Assembly: GCA_026874595.1 (NCBI GenBank)
Contig: CM049310.1
Location: 16,594,058-16,658,057, forward strand
Direction: 5' to 3'
Length of the DNA: 64,000 bases
From: Sipunculus nudus
Lineage: Eukaryota; Annelida; Sipuncula; Golfingiida; Sipunculidae
The position numbers were made by a program, and so were the translations under genes. Below the pieces are notes generated by a model. It saw only the letters and a program-made list of their open reading frames with translations, searched no databases and had not been told where the DNA came from. Below, piece after piece: positions 48,120 to 60,000 of this stretch (the first letter of the stretch is position 1; every line of letters begins with the position of its first letter).

Positions 48120-50304
48120 CCTCGTTATAATTATCGCACTCAACTACCGTGCACTATAGGCCTACTGATGCAGTAAGTATATATGGCTAAATTTGCATTC
48201 GAACAAAATATCAAACTTTAACCTATATAACAACACTCACACATATATCCCTAAACATACTCACTAATACATACAGGTTATATACCCGAGCCCTACACGT
48301 GTCCCTTGGTCGTCGTACACCGCTTCAATGTGACAACTACCAGCTAAGTCATTCACTCACTGTCCCTAGTGGTCCACGCTTGGTGCTCACGCAGTGTCCC
48401 GTGAATGAACATCTACATCTTACTTAGTTTTACGGTGGACCGCAACGGGTTCCCGTCATATACGTGGGAAACCATCCTTACATCGCAATGAATTATAACT
48501 CCACCAGGAAAGAACATTTTCCCTTTGTTAGTTGGTTTGTCTGTTAACAACTTAAGCAATATTGTACGAAAAGATTTTGATCAAATTTCGCACAGGGTAC
48601 GGGTAACACTCACTGTGTGAACCCATGTTATTGGCAGAGGTTTGTACGCTTTAAGCTTGTGTGATTTATATGAGAAGCATGTCCATACGAACTTTCCTGG
48701 GCACTTCTGTCAGTAACTGTTTTTTCATACCCCTTGCTAAAATTGACCACATTTGTCCTATATAATGTTCAGGTTTTCCAAGGTCGTTCATCTTATCATA
48801 TCTTACACCCGTATCAGCTCTTTTATAAGCTGATTAACTTTTATAAGCTGATTAACATAAATTTCTTGTGTGTATAAAATACTAATGTGCCGGACTATAG
48901 AACTGCTGACTTGTTTTAGCTCTTTCTACAAGAGAGCACTGATAGACTAACCAGTTGGTTCACTGCCAAAAAAAAATTGCTCAATTAACAGAAGAATGAA
49001 TGACTAAGGAATACTAAAAAATACATAAAACGATAGAGGTTGTGGATAAGGTTTCTTGATAACGAAATCCGTAAGATAGATAAGGGTATAAATGTCATAA
49101 TTTTGTTTCCTGCATATTGATATCATATCTGATAGTATTACCATTGCTTTTTTATTAATTTATCTTAACTAACTGGGCCATAACAGTTATTTCTAAATTA
49201 TTCAACCAGTAATCCAATGTAATGACAGAAGATGTGGGCTGAATTAAGTAGGCCAAAACCTGTTTAATACATTATTACGTTAGGCTCATGCAAGCTGAAT
49301 TACAATATTGTTGAGTTCATACATTCTGTGTTAGAGTATTGTGTGAAATTCATACGATCTATATTGCAATATTGTGTGAAGTTCATACGACCGCATTTAC
49401 AATATTGTACGATCTGGATTGTAATATGATGTCGATTTCATATGGGTATAGGGTGAAAAATCTGCCAGACATGACATATTGCGGTAAAGAATAACCAAAA
49501 ATGATTCATGAGTTTCATAATTAGTTCCAGTATGTTATCACAGATTTCGCTGTCCGCGGCTGAATCCGTTAGATTCGTGTGCATTTTAATATTTATGGTG
49601 AGTTTAATATAGCGAGAAAATCCAACAATTTATGATTGATGACAGGAATGGCTTGGGAAGTCGTGCAAGAAGAATTTGAGGTAAAAGAGGTAAAAGGGGA
49701 CCTAACTACTGCTGTGCCGTAGATGATATACCAGTTAATGAATTAATTGCCCCTTCTGATAGTTTAATCATATACTAGAAGAAAATATATTATCTAACAT
49801 CAATCAAACGCCTGATCCGTGATCTATGTATAGCCATGATGAAGTTTATTCACTTACTCATTGAACTAACTGACACTGAAGTTTTTATTTCCTTTTTATC
49901 TTATCCACATTATGTTGTCTATATCAGTCGTAGATAATCTTGAAATCTGATCCCCGAATCTCATATATCTGAGATTTAATCCATGGATTAGAATGCCATG
50001 GAACAAAGTCCAGTCTCGAGTTTTGAAAGCAAGTCAACAGTCAATTCTGTAATGTCTTAACAGTAACGCTAGAAAAATGAACATGCGGACAATAAAATAA
50101 TAATATAGGTGGCGCCACCGGTAGGTAGCATAAATGCATGTTATTTGTTTCTTTTTTTAAAACCATATTAACAACTTTCTTTCCTGGTGAACACTGGCAT
50201 GTACCTTCCCTACGGGTTTTCAAATATAACCCACCCTAAAACCTTATATGCATGTTATCTTTCTGGTCGGTGGCTGTCTGATCGATCACGTGCATGCTTT
50301 ATTG

Positions 50305-50325
50305 GGGGGGGGGGGGGGGGGGGGG
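50305..50325. repeat. Poly-G tract
   Basis: A run of about 20 G's in intergenic sequence. Length should be treated as uncertain in any assembly. Confidence 0.85.
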
Positions 50326-51474
50326 AATAAAAAATACAAATAATCTGCTATATACGATTGATAAAATCTGGGATGTAAGTTTCCCATATTATTTGTGTTT
50401 TGGTGTGTACTCGATAAATGTCAGATATATTGCCAGCTGGTGTGGACTGTTGCGTTTGTTATATGTATAATTATGATATGCACAATTTTCTACATTTGTT
50501 ATTTAAAGTTACATGTGGGTCCGGGCTGGTTGCCCGCCCGAGTCATCACTCTGACAGAAGCGGATCCCCTCTTTTTTCGGCCGCTGTAACCTTTTTTTAG
50601 GGTTTCATACCAATTTTTGCGGCCTGGTCCTTATTTAGGTTTTGTCATTAGTCCTCCGGTGTCCTAAATCGTGGATCCTCCCTTGTCTGATATACTACAG
50701 AGTGTGACCATGCACGGAATAAGAAGAATCTCTTATCAGAGACATCCGCCTATATATAAACGAGTTTAATTGCCATATTTTATTGCCCGCCAGACGGGGC
50801 ATCGGGGTTCAGTCGCGTGTATAACACTTACTAGACTACGTGTATACAAAATACCAGCTTGGCCATATAGAAAACCGTCAGGTATAAAACGCAACGTATC
50901 CACCTGAACCCAAGAGATTACGCCCAATCCCCACAACCCCCAGACCTTGATCCGATCGGCATCTCTCTTTGGACAGAGGTTTTGTGGGCATAAATTAAAT
51001 CCCCAATCTCTGAGCATACTTGCATCCCGGTGTATATAGGTCTAACTCAGGGCAAGTTCAGTGTGCATGTAATATACCCTCATTCACTCGGTTTCTATCC
51101 GCCTACGTGCAGCGAGATGTCCGTAAATATGTGAATTACATTTAAAATTCCAAGCAAACTTAAGAGTGATGGAACTGTCAAATTTTAGGGATGCTTATAT
51201 TTACCTGGAGCCTGGCGTTTTCTTAGCAAGCACCCAGTGCTTCCCAGGGCTCAGCTGAAGGGGAACGCTCTGCTACAGTGTGGTGTGTTGTACGGGATAT
51301 ATATAGCTGCCGTGTACACCGGTTATTTCGGGCCTCACTGGGTCAACAGCCATGCAGTGTATAGCTTTACAATACGCCGAGGAACCCTTTCGAACCTCTG
51401 TACAACAGCTCTTAGTTGAACACATTGTACACATTGACCATGCGGGGCTTGTATTCCTGCTTATGCAATAAAAA

Positions 51475-53901
51475 CTAGAATACGGGTAGTCGACAAGCGA
51501 CTACGTGTATCCGCCTAAATCAGAGTGGAACGGGTGAAGTGAGGCATGGATTAAGTGGCAAGGGGAAATAGAGTGAAGTGTTGCATGTTAGCATGGATGT
51601 CTGCAGCCAAATTGTGTATGAAGGTTGCCCCCCTACCACAAAATCCAGAAAGCCGTCCCAGTTGTATACATATGTAAAATTTAAGGCAGATAAGTCAAAC
51701 CACTACATGTTATGAGTGATTTTAGCCCGTGGCAGACAATCAGATGGACGCTGAGCAAAAATGGTTGCAGGTGACGGAACCAGTTTTGCGTATGATAAAG
51801 AGCTATGTGAGAACTATACACATGCAAAACTTTGGCCCAATCGGTCAAACCGTTCCCAAGATATGAGCTTGGATGTCTGCTGCATAAACTAGAATGCAGT
51901 TGGCTCCACCTGTCATAAAATCAAGAGAGCTGTCGGGGATGTATAAACCTGCAAAATTTTAGCCAGATATGTCAAACCACTGCCGAGATATGAGTGATTT
52001 TATCCCATGGCAGACAAACAGAAAGGAGCTGTGCAAAAATGGCTGTAGGTGGCGCCACCAGTTTTGCGTATGTTATAAAGCTCTCCAAGGGCTCCAATGT
52101 AGGTGGCGCCACCTGTCATAAAATCAGAAGAGCTATCGAGGATGTATACGCATGCCGAATTTCAGGTGAATTAGTCAAGTCACTGCAGAGATATAAGTGA
52201 TTTTAACCCAAGGCAGACAAACAGATGGACACTGTGCAAACATGGTTGCAGGTGGCGCCACCATTTTTTGTGTATGTTATAAAGCTCTCCAAGGGCTACA
52301 TTTGTGCAAAAAAATTTTCCTGATCGGTCAAACGGTTCCCGAGATATGAGCTTGGATGTCTGCAGCGTAAACGTGAATGTAGGTGGCGCCACCTGTCACA
52401 AAATCAGAAAAGCTATCCAGGATGTATACGCAGGTGAATTAGTCAAGTCACTGCAGAGATATGAGTGATTTTAACCCAAGGCAGACGAAAAGAAAAGATG
52501 GACACTGTGCAAACATGGTTGCAGGTGGCGCCACCATTTTTTGTGTATGTTATAAATCTCTCCAAGGGCTACATTTGTGCAAAAAATGTTCCTGATCGGT
52601 CAAACGGTTCCCGAGATATGAGCTTGGATGTCTGCAGCGTAAACGTGAATGTAGGTGGCGCCACCTGTCATAAAATCAGAAGAGCTATCGAGGATGTATA
52701 CGCATGCCGAATTTCAGGTGAATTAGTCAAGTCACTGCAGAGATATGAGTGATTTTAACCCAAGGCAGACAAACAGATGGACACTGTGCAAACATGGTTG
52801 CAGGTGGCGCCACCATTTTTTGTGTATGTTATAAAGCTCTCCAAGGGCTACATTTGTGCAAAAAAATGTTCCTGATCGGTCAAACGTTTCCCGAGATATG
52901 AGCTTGGATGTCTGCAGCGTAAACGTGAATGTAGGTGGCGCCACCTGTCACAAAATCAGGAAGCTATCCAGGATATATACGCAGGTGAATTAGTCAAGTC
53001 ACTGCAGAGATATGAGTGATTTTAACCCAAGGCAGACGAACAGATGGACACTGTGCAAACATGGTTGCAGGTGGCGCCACCATTTTTTGTGTATGTTATA
53101 AATCTCTCCAAGGGCTACATTTGTGCAAAAAAATTTTCCTGATCGGTCAAACGGTTCCCGAGATATGAGCTTGGATGTCTGCAGCGTAAACGTGAATGTA
53201 GGTGGCGCCACCTGTCACAAAATCAGAAAAGCTATCCAGGATGTATACGCAGGTGAATTAGTCAAGTCACTGCAGAGATATGAGTGATTTTAACCCAAGG
53301 CAGACGAACAGATGGACACTGTGCAAACATGGTTGCAGGTGGCGCCACCATTTTTTTGTGTATGTTATAAAGCGCTCCAAGGGCTACATTTGTGCAAAAA
53401 AAATTTCCTGATCGGTCAAACGGTTCCCAAGATATGAGCTTGGATGTCTGCAGCGTAAACGTGAATGTAGGTGGCGCCACCTGTCACAAAATCAGAAAAG
53501 CTATCCAGGATGTATACGCAGGTGAATTAGTCAAGTCACTGCAGAGATATGAGTGATTTTAACCCAAGGCAGACGAACAGATGGACACTGTGCAAACATG
53601 GTTGCAGGTGGCGCCACCATTTTTTTGTGTATGTTATAAAGCGCTCCAAGGGCTACATTTGTGCAAAAAAATTTCCTGATCCGTCAAACGGTTCCCGAGA
53701 TATGTGGGTTTATGTGTGGAAACAGACGCACAAACGGACGCAGAGCGCAGAGGAAAGGTCAGAGGTCAAAACAAAATCGGGGCGCAGCAGTTCACATGTG
53801 ACCCGAACATAATCCCGGGTTTCGTAAAATCCCGACAGCGGTTACGGAGGAGTTCTCCGGAAACCTACGCGGCGGCGGCGGCAAAACTCTGTTTTGGCGG
53901 A
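51475..53901 (-). mobile_element. Helitron B3: longest copy, non-autonomous, minisatellite-bearing
   Basis: On the minus strand it begins TCCGCCAAAACAGAG (after A) and ends with the hairpin GTAGTCGCTTGTCGACTAC, then CCGTATTCTAG (before T). The hairpin ends 11 nt from the terminus, the textbook Helitron 3' structure. The interior is about six units of roughly 270 bp from 52.0 to 53.65 kb, each with two GGTGGCGCCACC palindromes about 130-140 bp apart, nearly identical to one another. There is no helicase coding. Short conserved-looking reading frames (WRHLQPCLHSVHLF and similar) simply reflect the repeat. Confidence 0.8.
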
Positions 53902-53994
53902 TACAATTAGGATTCACATACAAAAGCTCTGTGTTCACATCCCCTCCCGCGGTTCAGGTCACTGTGTGACTGTTCAGGTCACATTGACTTGCTG

Positions 53995-54054
53995 GACCCA
54001 GTTGTCGCTCTGTTGTAAACACAGATGTGTTTACAACAGAGCCACAACTGGGTC
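53995..54054. mobile_element. 60-bp near-perfect hairpin, minimal form of the GACCCAGTTG MITE
   Basis: Two 29-nt arms, beginning GACCCAGTTGTCGCTCTG and ending AGAGCCACAACTGGGTC, pair with one mismatch around a 2-nt centre. The arm shares its terminal 18 nt with the ends of the 365-bp MITE at 21431-21795. It could be a fold-back relic of that family. If transcribed it would form an RNA hairpin, though the tiny loop argues against a pre-miRNA. Confidence 0.7.
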
Positions 54055-55638
54055 TAACTGACTTTCCAACTTTCAAATATTATACTATTCCTGCTGAAAG
54101 TGGACCCACTCTTATACCTAATTAGATTTCAGAAGCGGATCGGGGGGGGGGGGGGGGGGTCCAGAGGGTCCGGACCCTCCTTTTTACAGCCTCCGCAACT
54201 TTATTTTAAGGGGTTAATTCACACAAAAATTTGCCCCCCCCCCCCTTTTCCGAACCGGGGGACCTTTTTTAGGTTTTACATTAGTCCTTCTTGATTGAAC
54301 CCCCCCCCCCTTTCCCTATGCCGTACGTTATAGCCAACCGGCTAATTTAGGTGGTCCACCGCCATTGGCTAGTCACATTCCTTCTCTCAGAAAACATATT
54401 ATGTCGAATGTTTAGCTGTAAGTAGTTAATGTATTTAAACAGGCTCATTTGACCATCGAAAATTCAACCATGAAATTTAACATATCCGTTTGCTCGGCCC
54501 TTAATATGATGCATGAAAAATGCTAATAAGGTAGAAATGAAGATTCTATCTAAAATCTGCATTCTTATGAATGCAAGCCTCATTTATTTATGCGGCCCAT
54601 ATTCCCAGGTTATGTCGTGCATAAGTGACTAGATTTGTGCCTATTCCTTGATGACGTTCCTGGATGGGACCATGTGTCCGATCTATAGACCAAAATCTAA
54701 TCGATTCTTTATTGGCCCATTCCCGAAATGTCATGAGATTATGTTCAAACAAACACACAAACACGAACGGGGGTGAACGCATACCCTCCTGGCGGTTGCA
54801 ATATATATTACATAAACCGGTGGGAGTATGTTTTAGAAATAAAGACTTTTAACTGCATCCCCCCCCTAATTTATGTCTAGGTTATGTCACAAAATTATAT
54901 ACAGACCTCAAACTAACGGTTTTTTTTTCGTGTTTAGGCCTACTCAAATTGGTTTAATTTACATTATGGTTTATTCTGTGCAAGCTGAGTAGGGTTTGGG
55001 ATGCCAAGGGCTTAAAGATGATACAGAAACACAGAGACAATAATTATAAAGCGTAAAATATTAATAGCGAAAAATATGGAGTATTCCGTACAGAGCTATT
55101 AGAAATAATTTTTCACAGGACATGGTCCCTTTGTAAGGCAAAAACTATATATAAGGCAGAGATTTAGGTGCTTTGCATTTTCTGTAATAAATTCACCAAA
55201 ATATTTCAAGATATCATGTATTTTATTAAAGGATTATACATCAAGTGTATAGGAAACGTTAATGGTATGTGTTTTAAAAGCACCATTTATTTTTGATACT
55301 ACGCAACTATATGATGTATATATTTAATGGGTCTGAGATCTCATTGGCGTTGTAATAATGATGTTCAGTTTTCCGATCTCCAAACATTGTTCAAGGAATC
55401 GATCCTTCGCTTATGGAATTCCTCTGAAAAGACAACCAATAGCAGTGTCCGCTCTGTCCATATGGTTCAGCGTGTGCTCCATGCGTGCACTTTTAAATTT
55501 CTCATGGTTAGAATGATCGCCTGTTGCACCCAACTTCCGACGTAGTGCTCTATAGCAGTTGCTTTCAGGCTGTCCGAAATATGACTGACCTTTGAAGGCA
55601 AAATAACAATAATGCCCTGCTGAACATGTGAGATCGAA
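54055..55638. other. Intergenic, no gene; G/C homopolymers
   Basis: Contains poly-G at about 54143-54159 and poly-C runs near 54234-54246 and 54301-54310, within what looks like a decayed repeat (GGTCCGGACC palindrome). The rest is AT-rich. A TTTATT at 55286-55291 (AATAAA on the minus strand) is a possible poly(A) signal for the amidohydrolase gene ending at 55639. Confidence 0.45.
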
Positions 55639-56982
55639 TCATAATTTAAGATTGTAAAATCTAACAGCATTGTGGTAGAATATCTTGGCCTTGTCGTTGT
55701 CAGAGAGGTCCTTTAGTAGTTCTTCGGAAAGACTTACAACTCGTTCGTACGACGCCCCGGCTAGCTTACAGACCGGCCAATCCGAACCGAACATGCACCT
55801 GTCAACGCCAAACACGCTCAGGATATGCTGGAAAGAAGTATGAACGTGCCTTGAAACACTAACCGGCAAGTTTCAAAACAGGTAAGTTTTACCTTTAAAC
55901 CATCAAATAATATTTTATGTGAATTTCACGTTGAGACTATAGTTAACCGGTTACCAGAAGACAATCAGATAATATGTACAAAGACTATCAAATAACACTT
56001 CTTTATTATGTTAAACCTAACGAACCTAAATTGCAAAAACGAATAGATAATATAAGAGATCAGGGTACTCAGGCATTCATGCGAATCTTTTTTTAAAGTT
56101 TTCTGTAAAAACTAAATGGTCAGGGGGCAAAAGAACCACTATGGAACAAATTTATACAAATTAATCATAATTAATGGAATTCTTCCACTATGGAAATAAT
56201 TTATATATTTTAACTTTTTAGTGTTATCCTTGGTTATGTTAAAATACATAATTTACTGATGAAAGTTATTTTACATGCATCTATCTGACTACCTTAATAA
56301 AATGAAGGATAATAACAAAACTGATTCACTAAAAGAGCATATGCACAACATAACAAAACGAAATTTTGTCTGAATTTTATTATTTTATTATTTTCTAAAT
56401 GTCTAAGTGGTTTGAGCTCAAAACCGGTAAATTTCTACTGAAAATCAAAATCAAACGTTTACTGCGGCGGGTCAAAATTTTCGCGCACAGTGCTTGAGAT
56501 ACCATTTTATTCTTTGGCCTTGGTATCATTTATAGAGCCTTTTGCTGTCCGGTGGCCTAAATACTCAAACTTATTTTTAGATCTCATTTTATTAGGAAAT
56601 ATCTAGGATTGGGTTAAGATGCCAGATGGATTAAATATTGTAAAATGCAAATCAGATTCATTTAAAATATACATAATTTGATACGTCGACATAGGCAACT
56701 TTTGCAATGGTTAACAAAATATGATTGGTTCAAGGATAAATGACATGGATAAATATTTGAAAGCGGATCCTCTATAACAGAACGATATAGTAGTTAGGAC
56801 CAGGTGTAAAAAAGGGCACATATTATATTATCTATTACATAAATATATGCAGCATATTAACTGACTAAAAGAGTGCAATTTAAAAGATATATACCTTTAT
56901 ATAGGGTTGAAAATCCTCAATTTTCCAGTCTTTAAAGTCTGCCTCTGTCACCAGACCTGATCTGAAATAAAAGAAATGTAAT

Positions 56983-57021
<39 letters not shown>

Positions 57022-60000
57022 ATATATATATATATATATAAACAAATGCAACTGAACAATTGCATGCCTTTTGGACGCATTGTGTCCGTTGAAGCAAGAG
57101 TAGATTTTGATTTATATTTATGATGCCAAAAGGAGCCAGTGAATGTTGTCAACGACAAATGCAACTACAAAAAGCAACCTTCTAACCGTTTGATAGATCT
57201 TTTTATTATTGACTGGTTATTTACAGTTTCGTACATACTTCATCTGGCTTAAAACTTTTAGCCATATTTCTATTTACAATGTTTAATGAGGAATTCGTAC
57301 ATTCTTTTATCACTATACAGTTGAACTGTTATCGATCACGCATACATCTGTTACTTACATTTTGCAGTATACGTTTTGACTATTGGAGATCTCTCGTATA
57401 TCTTGTCTCCAGCCATCGAACTTTTTGTCCTTAATATATGGTTTAGCGATGTGGTCAACGACGAACATCAAACTGTAAAAAAAAGAGCAAGTAATATTTT
57501 AATCTCCCCAGCTACTGCGCTAACATCTAACGAATGGTATAAGCTGAATCACTTTATTACATAATAGTATAGACTACGTCATGTATGTTTTATTCTGTAC
57601 ATATGTATAAGATAGAAATAATAAAGGCATGTAGATGACTGTACATAATGACTACATTAATTCTTATTAAATGGTTAATGAATGCTCGATTCGTTAATCA
57701 CTCAACGATTTCGTTCGATTCAAAGCATTGATAACTCGATTCACTGATACAACCCTAAGTATACATAGTCGTGAGTCAAATAGATACTCACCCGGGGAAT
57801 TTCTGAACAACATGAGGAATGTATTTCAGTAGATGAGGCCTGTGATAAAAAAATAAAAGACTATGTTAGCAACGGTATTAATGAATACTAAACAATTTCT
57901 ATGCGAGTATAGTTGTAATTAAGAGATCTTTGTACTCTTTGATGACAGTTTATAACGTGTGTGTATGTATCTCAGGTGGTACAGTCTTGTTTCCCCTGAA
58001 TTCAGTCCACTCCTGTTAATCCGGAAAACATTCCCGAAGAAGAAGTCTCAGTTAACACATCCCTTTGATTATCCTGATATAGTTAATCTTTTATTTGCGC
58101 ATGCGTAATGATCCTTTGCCCTTTAAGAGTCAAATGAATCACGATCGCGTTTTTTTTTCAAATGAATAAAGAACATGCACGAGAACCCAAACTGGACCTC
58201 TTTGCTAAAAATGAAGAAGTTTTCTTTATTGATTGAGGAATTATAATAAATATTCCATTGTCAAGGAACCAAACTCGATGACTCTGTATCAGTCTTTGCC
58301 GAAAGAAGTCGCTTGATTTGCGGCAAAAAATCAGGTATCCAAATTTATTTACAGACAAAAATGGTAAGGACCACACAGCCATGGTCCGTGTAACAATAAA
58401 GTAAATAAATTTTAAAACATTAATATCAATAAAAAATCGTTTATGACGCTGATTATCTATGACGCTGATAACAAATCTTGAATTTACAGTAAATGCTTGA
58501 CGATTCACAAGTTTTCATGCATCAGGCTTGAAGTGCACATTATCTTGACATGTCACGTCATGACTCGGGTTATAAAAAAAAAGTCACCGGTACATGAACT
58601 CGCGCTACCAAAGCTTTAAGCTTACCTGAGTAATAGGTCAAAGGGTATACCGTGACGTTCAAGCACCCTGAGACCCCTGTGTACTTCTGGTCTCATGATC
58701 CAGTCCACCTGCTCGGAGTCCAAGATATGACGGCAGCCCACCAGGTGCGGATCCTTCTTAAGCTCTACTACGGTTTCTTCCAGCTTTAAGACAAGGCAAA
58801 AACCCAGAGATGTTCAATCACGACTCCACAAGCATTAGACCTGCGTAGGTCCCTGTGATTCTGATATTACATGATTATACACCCCCCCCCCAAAAAAAAA
58901 AAGAAAACTGCTACTCTGTCGAACCTATGGCCAGCAACCCTATTGCTGCCATGGCCACTGGCAGTTCCAATAATTAACGATTCTCACTACAGGTGGCATC
59001 TGTGTGCCCAATTAAAGGTCAACTACTTGCACCCCACGGAAGGAACCAATACATCAATTATAAAATGATCACTGAACATTAATAAACGTGATAAAAAACC
59101 CAGATAGTTAACTAATCTACTAGTATTTCTCGACCTGTTGCAGGTCTACACGAGCATGCGCACTGCGCTTGGGCGTAATATTCGTCTGCTGTGTACTTGT
59201 AAAATGAGTCAGTCTCGCGGATTAAGTCAGGTACAAAGGCTCTAACGGGATTCTTCCCACTAGAGATAATCTGGCCTTTTTCTTTAATAATCTGAAATGT
59301 ATCTAAATATGCTCTTTCTTTCACCATTGAAACAGAACGGAACATTTGATACAAGTCTTTGCCGAAAGGTGTCGCTAATTTAGTGGGAGGTGCGACCTGG
59401 CTGTTCTCGCCAGTACAATTAGGGAATATGTGATGATGTTTATAGCACATATTTCAGTTGAATGGCAAGCTGAATACGTGTAACTTAAGGGTGTCAGCCA
59501 ACATAGTAATTATCATTAGATACATGTATTTCAAATCTCTGAAGTCATAATTCATGGTTGTGCCGGTTTGGCAGCGCAATTTAGTGTGTTTGATTAAGAA
59601 AAGTCTATCATTAAAACGGCTCCTGGCATTTAAAAATGATGCATAAATCACTGATGTTCATGTATGTACAATGCTGAGCTATATGAGTATATGAGAGGGA
59701 ATATTTCACTATGAGTACCACCGTGAGAACATTCTGGGTATGATGGGCGTATTACCGTTACGTCTATACATTTAATCACAGCTCTTTTACCAAGGTTTTA
59801 AACTAAGGACATTTATCAAGGGGGACCATCAGGACAATGTTACTAATTGCAGCAGTGTTAAGTATATTTTTGAAAGCCATAAACAGGAAAACCTTTTAAT
59901 TCAATAGTTTATCAAATCTTGCACTTAGGTAGATTATAATATTGAATGAATTATGTACACATTTTTTTAAATGCACACTCGTCTAAGGTTTGTAAGATTA

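Larger units (their letters stand above)
47816..51474. other. Intergenic, no gene recognised
   Basis: AT-rich sequence. Contains a (TA)n microsatellite at about 48091-48118, two tandem copies of TTTTATAAGCTGATTAAC at about 48821-48856, degenerate repeats of a TATTGTGTGAA..TTCATACGA word at 49330-49440, an isolated GGTGGCGCCACC palindrome at 50108-50119, and a poly-G run at about 50305-50325. Reading frames here are short and unconvincing. The stretch at 50560-50650 resembles 54115-54290 (GAAGCGGATC followed by pyrimidine runs) and may be a shared old repeat. Confidence 0.5.

Noticed and set aside
50766-51017. 83-codon minus-strand frame in intergenic sequence
   Set aside because: No motif, no splice partners, no neighbouring exons.
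52180-53480. Four near-identical minus-strand 70-codon frames
   Set aside because: They are copies of the B3 repeat unit, not a gene family.
58158-58508. 116-codon minus-strand open frame
   Set aside because: Low-complexity composition, no family resemblance, and it sits in an AT-rich intron; likely chance, although part of it shares a DNA word with 59350.
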